Of a stretch of 64,000 nt of DNA, positions 36,402-52,733 are shown in pieces. The stretch is from the NCBI GenBank assembly GCA_963678675.1, contig OY783194.1, positions 26,142,278-26,206,277 on the forward strand, in the 5' to 3' direction. The stretch comes from Xiphydria camelus (Eukaryota > Arthropoda > Insecta > Hymenoptera > Xiphydriidae). The notes under the pieces are model-generated. The model saw only the letters and a list, made by a program, of their open reading frames with translations, was not told the origin of the DNA and searched no databases. The position numbers and the translations under genes were made by a program. Each line of letters opens with the position of its first letter. Within the stretch, counting starts at the first letter, position 1.

Positions 36402-39253
36402 ATGGAAAAAACTATTCCCTATTCACCGCAGACGGATCGGACCTCGCCGAAAGAAATTTCCAAAGTACCTTTCTACAATCTATTACCAACGAAATTCCTC
36501 AGAGAATCTCACGAGTTGACCTGGATCAAACGACTGATCTCGCTTTACGGTCTCTGGCCAGCCGCTCCCAAGAAATCCTGGTTCGTACTTTACATCATTT
36601 ACCTAGTCCCTTATCACGGTTTGCAATACGTGTCTTTCTTTCGACATTACGAAAATTTCGAGAGGACCGTGAGGAGCATGACCGAGCTGATACCAACCAT
36701 GATGATGTTGATAAAATCGTTGATGTTCCGAAGGAAGATTAAACTGCTCTCCAAGTTATTGGATTTCGTCTATCGAGACATTTCTAACTTACGTTACCGA
36801 ACAGCCGACGAGCAGGAGACTGTACTGCATTACAGTCTCATTGCGAAAATGTATTTTTTGTTTTGCGTACCTCTGACGTTCGGTGTGGTACTGATGCTCT
36901 ATGTGCTACCGATAGTGAAACAATTGACTCGGTCCAGTGAGTTATCGGTATCGTTGCGTAACGACACTGAGAAAACAGTTTATTTATAGTTAATATACGT
37001 ATACTTGATTATGACGAAAGAAATATTTCTTTGGGTCAAGCAAATATTCGTTAGCTATTAGGTACTCTATTTCTGTTTGAATGAAAGCGATATTTTAATA
37101 ATTAGCATATGTTTACTTGACCCGACCAAATATTTCTTTCGCCATAATCACAAGTATACATTTATTCGCTACAAATAAACTCTTCTTTCAGTGGATTAAT
37201 CGTTTTACAAGAGTAATATATGCCTCCCTCGTCAGGAAACGAAGATAACATCACGATTCCGTACGAAATGTCCTACCAAATCAGCTTCTACTACGACATA
37301 ACGGAGTTACGGTATTACGTACTGACGTGCATTTATCAATTACCCAGCCCTTTCATGTACATCGTCGGCGTCATGGCACCCGATAGCTTATTGGTGGTTC
37401 TGATAATGCACATATCCGGTCAGTTGACAGTGTTGGCGTTGCGAATCAAGAATATCAGTCAAGATTTAAGGATTTATCATCAAGATATGAAGAATTACGT
37501 CCAGAGGCACTTGGAACTGATACGGTGAGGCGAAATCTGCGAAACGAGGTGTCTCGATCTACATTGCAGCCACCGAAGAGGCTCCGCAATCGCGATACTC
37601 TTCTTCGCGCTTTGCTCACTCGAAGTGATCTTTCAGAATGGCGGAGTTATTAGAAGACGCGTTCAGTAATCTTCTACTGGTGCAATCGTCGGGATTGACC
37701 TTCGTCAACTGCGTCCTTGGATATGTTCTCATGCGGGTAACTATCCTGCTAAAAATATCCGATTAAAAACGATAGAGAATTGGAAGAAAAATGCAAAATT
37801 ACCACAGAGCGAGAAGTTCTAGCGTTTCTTATAATTTTCACATTGAATACCATAAAAAACAATAAGATCGACATAAAATCTGTATATGTTTATATAGTAT
37901 TTATTATCAAAATTATAAGAAACGATTGATTTCACGCTCTAATGGTATTTTTGAATCATTTTTGCTATATTGTATCGTCTTTTGTCCGACATTTTTAGCA
38001 GGGGCGTCGCACGTGCCGCCTCGAATTTTATATTTGGCCTGATTTTCGCTCTTTGCCCGCGTAGATGATGGAGAGCGGAGAAGGAGAAAATATGGTACAA
38101 TTTATCTTCTTCTTTCTCGCGGTCATCATGCTAGCCTTCACTTATTGCTTCGCGGGGGAATGTCTCCTTAATGCGGTAATGAGTTGGTATACACCCTTGT
38201 GCAAAATATTTTTATTTCATACACACATTCCTAAAACTTACATGAAATAAAATTTACCACTTATCGTTAGTATGACCATTGAGACTCTACCTTAATTAAT
38301 ATTTCAGTTCTTCCTGACGTAGTCTACAAGTTTTGTCCTAATTATCTTCCAGTTTTTCATGATTAAGGGCCGGTTTTACCAACACGGTATAAACGCGGTA
38401 TAGCGCTATACTGAGAATAACCAGCAATAAGCCTTATGGGTATTCTCAGTATAGCGCTATACCGCGTTTATACCGTGTTGGTAAAACCGGCCCTAAGTCA
38501 CATTTGAAAAAAACTGTTTTAATTCTATTAGTTAATACAAGGACGTATAAATCTCAGTGAGAATTTTTGTCGAAATTAGTGAATCCTTCTAAATACTTAT
38601 ATCTTCATAAAAATTAAGATTGAAAAAAATGTTTTTTCATGTGATAATTGCAAAAAAATAGCTATTTTTTGCTATTTATACTAGAAAGAATTGAAACGTT
38701 AATTAAAGAGAAAGGTGATCATACTGATAATATAAATGGTAAAGTTAATTTCAAGGAAATTAGGACTGTATGAAAGAGAAATATTTTCATTCCATTAATT
38801 TGCACAAGGGTGTATATGTATATAAATAATTTTTTTCTATCGAATGTTGAAGAATTGACAACGCTTCTTTGACATTTTTAGAGTTCCACCATCCATGAGG
38901 CTTGCTACCATTCGAAATGGTACGATCTACCGGTACGATCCGCACGAATCATCGTACTGTGCATGGTCAGATCGCAGAGACCTCTCCGCTTGACCGCTGG
39001 AAAATTTTACGCCTTTTCTCTGGAAACTTTTACAACTGTTCGTGAATTGTCAAATTATAGAAATTACGCGTAGAGTACGCAAGACTAACGTCGGTTGTAA
39101 TGCGAAATTGACCCCTGGTTCCTATTATTGATGTGAATAAGGGGCCACTTTCTCTTTTACAACCGACTCGAACTTCTTAATCACTTGAACGAGTATTTCC
39201 AGATTATGAATGCATCCATGGCATACTTCTCGGTACTTCGTGGGATAGCTTAA
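36402..39253 (+). CDS. Insect odorant receptor (7tm_6 family), intact
   Basis: Six exons join in phase to give 413 residues, the normal length of an insect OR: 36402-36936, 37236-37524, 37637-37736, 38065-38175, 38882-39037 and 39203-39253. Insect ORs are ligand-gated cation channel subunits that pair with Orco in dendrites of olfactory neurons. Several long hydrophobic segments are visible, including exon 1 YIIYLVPYHGL and FLFCVPLTFGVVLMLYVLP, exon 2 from YYVLTCIYQLP onward and exon 4 FIFFFLAVIMLAF. The C-terminal signature is typical: ACYHSKWYDLP, then TAGKFYAFSLETFTT, ending MAYFSVLRGIA. The first donor is GTGAGT, and its acceptor must be the one at 37235, because nearer AGs lead into an in-frame stop. 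The fifth donor, GTTCGT, is weak. Transposons sit in introns 1, 3 and 4 but leave the exons open. No close paralogue lies in the window. Confidence 0.94.
36965..37193. mobile_element. MITE family G in OR intron 1
   Basis: Starts CACTGAGAAAACAGTTTATT and ends TCTTCTTTCAGTG. Its arms contain CTTGATTATGACGAAAGAAA and the complementary TTTCTTTCGCCATAATCA. Copies occur at 1963-2458, about 24547-24775 and 26926-27182. Here it fills most of the first odorant receptor intron. Confidence 0.85.
37745..38002. mobile_element. MITE family H in OR intron 3
   Basis: Ends CCTGCTAAAAATATCCGAT and GACATTTTTAGCAGG form an inverted repeat, with the interior TCTTATAATTTTCACATTGA repeated in complement. A second copy lies at 35009-35268. 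Confidence 0.75.
38367..38493. mobile_element. Intact 127-bp Harbinger-like hairpin MITE in OR intron 4
   Basis: Near-perfect inverted repeats of about 50 bases begin GGGCCGGTTTTACCAACACG and end in the complement. TAA flanks both ends (38364-38366, 38494-38496). The element is almost wholly palindromic and lies between odorant receptor exons 4 and 5. Confidence 0.9.
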
Positions 39254-40038
39254 ACAGCTCGAATATTGCTGACGAATGCACTTCCTTGCAATGTTGCACG
39301 TGCCTTAACCCAGCATTTAGCCATTGTTGCGCGAAACAGGAGTAGGAAAAACTAACGTGGACAAAAGATGAGTCATACGCCAATAGCGATCGGACGTAAT
39401 ATAAACGGCGTTCTTCCACTAAATCTCAATTCCTTCAGTTTTTTCTTCATATACAAATCTCCCGAGAAAACTTCGTCTCGTCCGAATGCCATCGAAGTAC
39501 CACCGTTTCTTGTAGGAGATAAAAGAAAATTTATTTTTTATTCAAGAAAGATACATAGTGTACAGTCGATGGAATACAAATGTTAAACGGTTGTGCTGCT
39601 CGCTAAATAAAGATTCTGTTCGCACTGTAATTTGCGACCGGATGTGTCCGGCAATTGTTATCTTCACATCGATCCCAATCAAACGAAAGGGAGTACATCC
39701 TATGCGATATTATGCGATAAGCCGCGTTTACCCGCTCCTTCGTCCAGAGACTTCGATCCCACGAATCGCGAGGATCGGTTCCGACCATTCGAAAGATTTC
39801 CCAGAAGAACGGAAGAATCGACGAAGAAGCAGGTGCGCGGGTTATCGTGATCCATAAATATAAATCCTATGTACATTTACGGATCACGATACAGCTGCGA
39901 GCGATTCGATGCTACTTAACGTTACGAATCTCATTCGTTCGCAGTCTACACAGTCCGATTATTGAGTAACTAACTAAAAACCGAGCGCAGGTCGGACGAC
40001 GATTGCGATCATCATCATTCGAACGATCTTGACGCTGG
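39254..40038. other. Unassigned sequence downstream of the odorant receptor
   Basis: AAATAAAGATT at 39603 is a possible polyadenylation signal about 350 bases past the receptor stop. No further gene recognised. Confidence 0.3.
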
Positions 40039-40072
40039 TATAAAAGGGACTTGCGTGCTTCTATCTCACTCT
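40039..40072 (+). promoter_or_regulatory. Candidate TATA/initiator core promoter
   Basis: TATAAAAGGG starts at 40039; an initiator-like CTCACTC places a start site at A40068, 29 bases downstream, which is the canonical spacing. No clear coding exon follows nearby, so the transcript it would drive is unknown. Confidence 0.4.
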
Positions 40073-40962
40073 TTCCCCCTCTTTCTCTGCCGTATCAGTG
40101 TTTTGGAATTGCCCGCTAAATTGGTCCGGTTTCAATCCGCGTTCTTCGAGATTCATTTTGCACCGTCCAATAATATGCATCACGCGACGAGACGTTGATG
40201 TAACATATTTATATATTTTTGTGGCGATCACGCGTCATCGTAATACGGTGTAGATGCTTTCGCTGTTACGTTACGATAAGCGTAAATAAAAATAGAAAAA
40301 ACGTACAGGCAGAAGGTTAATTGATTAGCGGCACACGATCTGTCCGTCTTTCTGTCTTTCGTTTTGATATACGTACATCGACATACTCGATTCGCCGTCG
40401 ATCTGCAGCCTTGGGAGAGTGTTTCGAGGAAAGGAGAAGATACTTCTGGGATCGCAAATCAGTTCTGCGGTGAAGGAGACCGAGGACGAGGAGGATGAGG
40501 ACTGGAAAAAATGCTCTAGATTTGAGGTTCTTGAAAAAAATATATAAATTTAAAAAAAACTCACTTCTCTCAACCGTAGAAAAATTCGCCTAACGCGTGA
40601 CCCCTTTTTCTCGCTATAGCCGCGTTGCGATTATCGCGATTTTGCCGTTACCGACGCGTCCGCGCTCAAAATATTAACGATAATTAAGACGTCCACTACA
40701 AAAATTGATTTAGACCTAACCGACCAAGCTCCCTCCAGCCCCTTCGTGTTCGTAATACACGTATAATAACACTACTCTCGACGAACTAAGGAACCTAATG
40801 GTAAGAATAATAATAATTACAACGATAAAGTGACGCGTTCGGGGTGTCCGGAAGAAGTGTCGTTTTACGTCTGCACATTGAAGGGATAGATACAAAATAT
40901 CAAAGGAGTTATTCAGACAGAGCTGGCAGTGAATTGTTAGAAAACCTCAAACGGAATCATTG

Positions 40963-41070
40963 TCACGACATCGCGAACTTTTGAATTTCGTCTTGGATTT
41001 TCCCCGTTAAGACCTGCGACGCCAACAGCGACGACGTCGGTAGAATCAGAAGTAGAAGCAGACTTTCCAT
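40963..41070 (-). CDS. Possible short secreted peptide or first exon
   Basis: From ATG at 41070 the minus strand encodes 35 residues that begin with a signal-peptide-like MESLLLLLILPTSSLLAS and continue SQVLTGKIQDEIQKF to a stop at 40963. It could be the start of a spliced secreted protein (a GTGACA donor-like site overlaps the stop), or chance. No family recognised. Confidence 0.25.
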   Translation of the reverse strand: MESLLLLLILPTSSLLASQVLTGKIQDEIQKFAMS

Positions 41071-41719
41071 CGCGATACAAAGATCACGTATGAATCGGTG
41101 ATCGATGAGGATTTTCAATTTTGTCGATTTATTATCCTTCATCGAACGTGGAAAATTAACTCGCATCCTCGGAATGATCACACGTAAGTTTCAGTAAATG
41201 GCAAATGTGGGGCATCCTTTGCGTAGAGCAATAAGGATTTCTATTTGTATTGCTTAAGAGAAAAGCTCATAAATTATATTACACAATTCTGGAAGAGATA
41301 TCGCACTTAAGATAGTTTTCTTGAGTACGGTATCTCTCCGGAATTGAGTGGCGTGATTTATCAATTTTCCTACCGATTATGAAGAGTTGCGTGTGATAAC
41401 TCTCGGTACAAGCGCTAGTGCATAGACAACCGGATCACTAGTGGTTGATTCTTCGCGATAGAGACTATGAATTTTCTACCAATCAGCACCCTGTGTCTAA
41501 GTACATATGCTTGCGCAAGGATGCGAGCTTATCTGTGCAGGCGATGAAAGAAAATACTTGCAAAGCGCTGTTTACAGTCAGGAGGAAGAGACGCGAAGAA
41601 AGTAGATGAAGAAAACGGACACCCGGGGGAACGGCAGGTAAGCTAATTATAGGACGTAATAAATAAAGACGCTTGCACTAGTGAGAACAGTTCGTCTGCT
41701 GCGACACGTATATATAAGT

Positions 41720-41870
41720 ATATATACTTCTAGTATATACTTAGTATACATATCGTCGCCCTAGAGCAGAACTATACCAAGTCACATTTGTAAATGTTGG
41801 ACTTAGTATACTTCTGCTCTAAGGCGACGATATACTAAGTATATATAAGTATGTATATATATGAGTATAT
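41720..41870. mobile_element. Hairpin element with TATA-rich ends
   Basis: CGTCGCCCTAGAGCAGAACT and its near-complement AGTATACTTCTGCTCTAAGG / GGCGACG flank a short loop (ACATTTGTAAATGT). The stem continues outward into ACTTAGTATA and microsatellite-like TATATA. A MITE is the simplest reading. Confidence 0.65.
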
Positions 41871-43706
41871 ATACTTCTCTGCATATCTATATACACAAAC
41901 GCGTATTATGTATATAGATATATATTCGTATGTGCCTGCACGTTCATAGTATACATTACTCTTAGGACGGTATTCATAGTTAGGTTTCAGGACAACGGTC
42001 TGAGTAACGAGAGACCTCTTGAGCCATCTCGATGTCGTTTTATTTTGTCGAGATCCAACTATGAAAACCAGCCTGCGAGTACCCAATCCCAATATTACGA
42101 CATGATTATTATATTTTTTTGTTTTCTGCCTCTTCCTTTCTCTTCTTCGAGAAATTATATTGTCCTAACGACGAACTGTTATATACCCGGAAAAGTCCAC
42201 TGCCGTTCAGGATGAGAGACAAATGTTATATTGCACGATCGCGAATACTTATAATTCTTTCACGAAGTATAATGCTCATAGGCGATTGACCATTAGAACA
42301 GAACTTTTCAAAATAGGGCACTCTTATCATGCTTCTTTTCTGATTGTAATACTTGCAGTTACGAGTATAGTGATGTGTACCAAGGTAATGCCATATAAAG
42401 AAAACTAAATGAGAATTTACTTTATAGTGATCATTAAAAGACGTGAATGCGGAGTATGAACATTGTTCACGATTAAAAGAGAGCGTGAGAAGAATTTATG
42501 TGGAGCGGAAGGGCTTTCGACCTTAGTCTGCAAGCGCAGACAGTCGAGTACCTGAAAGAACTCAAATTGCATAATGGAAAGGTGCATATTCCTGCTGGAG
42601 AACGAAAACCAAGGAAGCGTTCACCTGTCCTAAACTCGCGTGTACTAATAGAACCGTCAAAGCCAACTGATGTCCCATGCATTGTGTTCCACTTACAGAT
42701 ATCCTAAGATGCACTCTTCTAACTAAATACAGCTGACCGATATATTCTGTCAACGGAACACACACACATACATGTATACGCATACCTATTTTTGCCAATG
42801 CCAATGGTTTTTGTATAACTACCAACGTTTCTATCATCAACAATATTTTCTACGAAATAATGTTATTCCACGACTTTTTGTAACATCATTAGTTTCTGTT
42901 CGTCAGATTGTGAAGCGACGCCGCGCATATTAATTCGAAACTGTTGGTGTGGATTCGTCGTATTATTGGTATGGATTGTACGGACGAAAAATCCAAATAA
43001 CAGCCCCAGTTACTTAAGCCGATAAAAGATTTCACTGTCGTAAAATAAGTAAAAGGACAGAATAAATCCCCTCGTGTGCACTTTCGAGCCTGCCGCGAGT
43101 ATGTGTGTTTACTTCTGTTTTTATTACATATACATATTACATATATTAATCTATAACACATCTATTGTACTTTCAGTCTGTTAACCCGTTATAGCATGGT
43201 ATCTTCGCAACAGCGAAGGGAGTGTATTTACGGTTTCAAAGAACTCATAAATGAACTGAGTTTTCAATGAAGTTCATCCTTCATCTTCAAAGGTTTACTG
43301 GAAATTAAAAGCTCATTCGCGCGGGCGGAAAGCGGGAAATGTAGATAGTCAAAGGATAGAATATTCGAATTAATTGCTATCAAGGCGCAATTTTTCTTTT
43401 GGAAATTAATATGAAACCATAAGCATTGGCAAAATACATATCTCAATTCCTTACATAAACAGTCTCTGTCAATTTGTGGCACTGCTAGTAGCTTAATATC
43501 ATTGTACACACTGATAATTAATAAACGCGTTGCAACGAAATCCAATTGATAGCTTTCTCCGATACATGTCGCCTTTTTTTCTCTCTTTGTTTATGAAACG
43601 AAGGACTTACGCAGTGGGCAATGGATGGTGGTGTGAATAGTGCTTACATTCTAGATGGCCCGGCGGAACATCTGTGGATTGGCGTGAGGTAGTAACTTTG
43701 GAACGG
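41871..43706. other. Unassigned; includes poly(A) polymerase 3' untranslated region
   Basis: The minus-strand AATAAA at 43120-43125 is a candidate polyadenylation signal for the poly(A) polymerase gene. A microsatellite-like TATATA stretch lies at 41,870-41,930. Nothing else firm. Confidence 0.3.
42498..42707 (+). other. Unassigned 69-codon frame
   Basis: The frame has balanced amino acid use (for example AQTVEYLKELKLHNGKVH and VLNSRVLIEPSKP) unlike the composition-driven frames elsewhere. It converges on the 3' end of the poly(A) polymerase gene. No family recognised and no splice partner found. Confidence 0.2.
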
Positions 43707-48340
<4,634 letters not shown>

Positions 48341-49712
48341 AAAATGGACAAAGGTTCACTAACCACAGATTTTTACGGTTGATTTTACGGAATCTCTGAA
48401 AGGTAAATTTCGCACTCGTTATTTTAATCGTAACACCTACAAGATAATGCTCGGCCCAGGGACACGGTAAGAGTAACTTGTAAACAATTCACGTAGAGCC
48501 AAAGAAATCCACAAAATAAATGTCTATAAATCGTGGACTGTTCTGGTAAAACATGTTTCTATACACACGCTTAGAGATGTTCTTTCGCGGTAGTAATGTA
48601 AGTGGACATAACGCGAAGATAATAATTTACATCGCGATACACTAGATAAATAAATAATTAAAGAGTTTTACTTAAAAATAATGAAAACACGTAAATCCCG
48701 CACCACACCACCTACGGTATAACATAACATGGCGTCCTCTGACGATTTGCGACGCTGGTAATCGATTACTAATCGACTGGTAGTCGATGTTGTAAGTATC
48801 GAAATGTCTCGAATATATCGAAGTAAAACTGCAGTTCGCGCGGTGGACTCGTTCGTGTCGGTATTCTGCTAAAAAAATTACGTGCAACCGATACTTTACA
48901 GTATGTCGAAGAGTTTAACATTTCTAGAATGGGCGTAAAAGAGTGTTGAATATAGGATGGACCCATAGATACATGCCGGGAAAGAATCTAGAATGTGCCG
49001 TGATTAGGAAACAACTCGCAGTGTAGGTAGTCTAATCACGCTGCAGGTTGTCATGGATTCAATCTTCTGCTACGATTCTGTGTGCGACAGTGATAGTAAA
49101 GTGTCGTCAATATCGATAATGAGTAATAATTGGATGATAAAAAGAATGAGAAAGTTTACTTTAATTTTTTGCCTTCAAACAGCAAAATACGAAAAATTGT
49201 AACATATTCTTCCACCTTTAAATTTAAATTGTTTACCATTTTAAAATAAACTTCGTTTTTACGATATTATTGCAGTGCGTAAAGAAAAATTTATTTTGCA
49301 CATTTGAAACTCGCGTTATTCTAGACATGACTATTGCGCCATCTGATGAAGAGTAAACTACCCCATTTCGAAAGTGAATACAGCGAGCAGCAGTAGCAGA
49401 GCTCGTCGTCTTCAGAGAGCCATTTGAATACTTTCGTATAAGCAGTAAGTATTGCATAAATTCATTTCGGGTGCTAATTTCTCGAGCATCAAATCTCGGA
49501 TGTCATTCTTTGAAGCAAATTATACAGAATATTTGCCCGCGCTCCGAAACGGGCATTCGCGCCGTTCAAGCAATTGGTTTTTCCGTGGAACGGCCATTTT
49601 ACGAACAGTCCCTCGTAGAATGCGCGTTCAATGGCGCCACGGTCTTGTTCTTCGTGAGCGCCATGATGTTTTCTGCTCTCGCATTCCGTTTTCGATCGTA
49701 TCAAATAGTGAA
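48341..49712. promoter_or_regulatory. Shared upstream region between divergent hrg and ZAD genes
   Basis: The poly(A) polymerase leader exon (minus) and the ZAD gene (plus) point away from each other across about 1.4 kb, part of which is probably leader exon of the ZAD gene (49330-49443). No convincing TATA box is seen on either side. No coding exon is recognised inside. Confidence 0.4.
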
Positions 49713-51216
49713 ATGTCAGAACCGGGGATATTTGAACACATGTGTCGTACGTGCTTGAGTACGGACGGGGAATTGGTTTCTATATTCTCTGAAGAATTTT
49801 ACGTAAAAAATTTGCCGGAGAAAATAATGGCATTCACAAGCATCAAGGTTGGTAATATTAATTATTTTAATATTTAGAGAACTTTACTCTGTGGGATTCA
49901 ATTTGTTCGTTACATTCTTATAATTTATGATATTTTATAAGAAAAGTGAAAGTCAAGAGTAATTATTGAGATTTAAATTGAATGTCTTATTCGTTAGTAA
50001 TGTCTACTTGCAATATTCGTTAGTTTTTTCATGCTATGGTTTCTTTCAGATCAGCGACCAAGACTGTCTTCCGAAGACTATGTGTAAGAAGTGTATTTTC
50101 TTAACAGATTTGCTGCATTGTTTTAAAGAACAATGTGAAAGTGCTGAAAGGAGGCTTAGAAACCACTTAAAAGGCAACACGAAATTATGTTTAGAAAAAT
50201 ATTATGAAATAGATAAGTTTCCAGATGGAACTAAACTGATCGATAATCTTGAACCAAATATTGTCAGAAATAATAGCAAAGAGGATACAGAAAATACAAT
50301 AAAGAAAGAAAACGAAGTTTCTATCAAAGCAATGAGTTTAAATGGCAAAGATGAAATCGCTACTGAAGGAAAAAGTGCAAATGAGAAGTTTAAGTCGAAG
50401 GAAATTGATCATCACATTAACTACAAAGGGTATCACTGTACGATTTGCTCCAAACGATTTACAGAGAAGAGATACTTGGCAACTCACATGCACCTTCATA
50501 CTGGAAATTATCCCTATTCCTGCAAACCTTGCAATAGTTTCTTCATCAACAAACGGAATTGGAAGAGACACATGGTAACTACTCACGAGAGACGTATCAC
50601 GACTGAGTGCAATCGTTACAACAAGAAATTACCGAACAAGAGATCGCTCCAGCTTCATATGAGGATGCATACTGCCGAGAAACCATATCCCTGTCCTCAC
50701 TGCTCGAAGGCATTTTCCGATCGGAGTAATTTAAAGAGGCATATAAATAGTCATTTGAACAATCGCCAATTTCTCTGCTCATATTGTGGAAAGGGATTCA
50801 ATGAGAGTGGAACAAGGAATACTCATATTCTAACGCATACCGGAGAAAAGCCGCACCAGTGCAGTCATTGCAATGCTAGGTTCACTGTTCCCTCCACCTT
50901 GAAACGTCATATGCAGACACATTTGAAAAAAGCCAAACCATACCACTGCAAAAGATGTAATTTACACTTTATTGACTTCTACGATTTGCGAAAGCATCTT
51001 AGCGTGCGCCATAATGAAGTCATTTCGCCCTATGTACTAGTAGAAAGACTGTCGATGATTAGTCATGTCAAGGACCACAGTAGCAACAGTATACCTCATG
51101 CGGGAAATGTGGGAGAAATTAGCGACGTAGCAAGGATAAAAGTAGAGGATGAGTGTAAAGATGTCAAGCGTGAGGAATCTCATCCGGCGGTCGTAGATGG
51201 CTATAATTGCGACTAA
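49713..51216 (+). CDS. ZAD-domain C2H2 zinc-finger protein
   Basis: Two exons, 49713-49847 and 50050-51216, join in phase 0 to give 433 residues. The N-terminal ZAD (zinc-finger-associated domain, a zinc-binding dimerisation module expanded in insects) has its cysteine pairs at C11/C14 and C57/C60, split by the intron. An acidic/basic linker follows, then seven C2H2 units from about residue 173 to 367 with TGEKP-like linkers. The third unit is degenerate: its second cysteine is replaced (ECNRYNKK), so it probably does not bind zinc. The tail holds a sumoylation-like IKVE at about residue 408. The role is likely DNA-binding transcriptional control in the nucleus; the target is unknown. The start was placed at 49713 because the ZAD begins ten residues later, although the frame is open upstream to 49452. 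A GTAAGT donor at 49444 and an AG before 49709 suggest a leader intron. Confidence 0.92.
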
Positions 51217-52538
51217 AAGAAAAAGTAATCGAGAAGAATGCGAAGATTATGTTTTTATAAAAGATGTAATTATCGAAATTATTTTTTTACAGGATTTATA
51301 ATAAAAAGAGTACAAATATTAATGGAAAGTGTTCGTCTTAAGTATTACACTTTCATTTTCAATAACTATCGTATAACCGAGTTTCTATACGAAACTCTTT
51401 CGAAATGCCCTACATTCGTCATAGAGTCACGCAATAAGTTTCGCAGTGATCAGGAATTGTTACTGACCGAGTTAATTCATTCTATAAATCAACGTTATGT
51501 AAGCTCTGCTTTACAGCAGAGACGATCCCGACCAACGCATGTATACCACGTCCACCGTAATGGACAGTTTCACTGGAACCCCTTTGTGTACGGCGGTAAA
51601 CCGCGACGCAATCAATGTTCCACCCAGTCTCACGCCCCTTTCCCCATTTTTCCCGATTCACACGAACGGCAATGGAGTTTTTCGATTCGTCGGATGTGGG
51701 TGCGGGTCAGCATCGTAAATCTCGAATTACGGGGATGGATCGTTATGCTGCGTGCAATTATCCGATGAATTTAAAATGTGCGGAAGACGAGAGCGAATGA
51801 CCTGATCGATGAATAAGAAACTGGTGAGTTCCTCGGTCGTTCATTGAATTTACATTCTTTTGGGATCATTTCGTATATACATAGTAGAGCTTTATAGCGC
51901 TATTCTGTACAAAACTATAAGCTCTAAAGAATGCTATATTCTATAAATTTACAATTTTCTTATGTCCCTGGCGAATTCAATTATTCAAAGTTCCATTCAA
52001 CCTCAATTATTTCGTAATCCGTGAGGTTTTTGTCAAAATTGGTAGAATACTTTTTTGTAGAGCACATTTCGATCTACAAAAAAGTTCTATAGCAGTGTGG
52101 ACGAAAAATCCACGGATAACGAGATAATCACCCGCCAAAACGACCGTCTTATAAAGCGCGACCATTCGGTAGTTCTAGTGTTAATTACTACATCCAACTG
52201 CACACTAAATAACGCAAATAATTATCAAAATATGCGATATGGAACAAATCTTAGTCCCGCGTAAACTGCAGCCTTTTACATCTAGTTTGTCAAAAAAAAT
52301 TGAAAGTTTGAATTGGTCGTAGAAAATGAATTACGAGAAACTACAACTTACTAAGAATTTCATTGCTTCGAGTAAATCGTAGTTAGTGATAAGTAATCAC
52401 AGTAATCGTAGTTAGTGTGTAGAGCTTACAATTTTGCACAGAATAGCGTCATTACTGCGACAGTTTCCATTTGAAATAAAAATTAAAGCAGAGATGGCGA
52501 GAAAGAGAAGATATCATGGGCGGCGTATACCGTGTGAA
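51217..52538. other. ZAD gene 3' side and unassigned sequence
   Basis: AATAAAAAG at 51301 could end the zinc-finger transcript. The 176-codon frame at 51238-51768 has no recognised domain and overlaps this expected 3' untranslated region. Confidence 0.3.
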
Positions 52539-52733
52539 GCTAACTTACACGCCAGGAAAGAAACTTCAATCGCTATTATCTCATTATTCGTAAATTTTCG
52601 GACTAAATCGATATGACTGTATTGCAAATAAAAACGTAATTTTCAAAAAAGTATTATACAAATATGAGCCAAAAGCTCTTAGGTAATGAGATAATAGTGA
52701 TTGAAGTTTCTTTCCTGGCGAGTAAGTTTAGCC
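52539..52733. mobile_element. MITE family O
   Basis: GCTAACTTACACGCCAGGAA and the complement of TTTCCTGGCGAGTAAGTTTA are the ends, and GAAACTTCAATCGCTATTAT recurs in complement. A fragment occurs near 19290-19370. Confidence 0.75.

Noticed and set aside
36320..36742. 140-codon frame overlapping the odorant receptor
   Set aside because: Out-of-frame shadow of exon 1.
36961..37235. Odorant receptor disrupted by a MITE (pseudogene)
   Set aside because: A GTGAGT donor at 36937 and the acceptor at 37235 remove the element and keep the frame, so the gene is intact.
51238..51768. 176-codon frame after the zinc-finger gene
   Set aside because: Lies in the expected 3' untranslated region, lacks any domain, and has low-complexity AT-rich codons.
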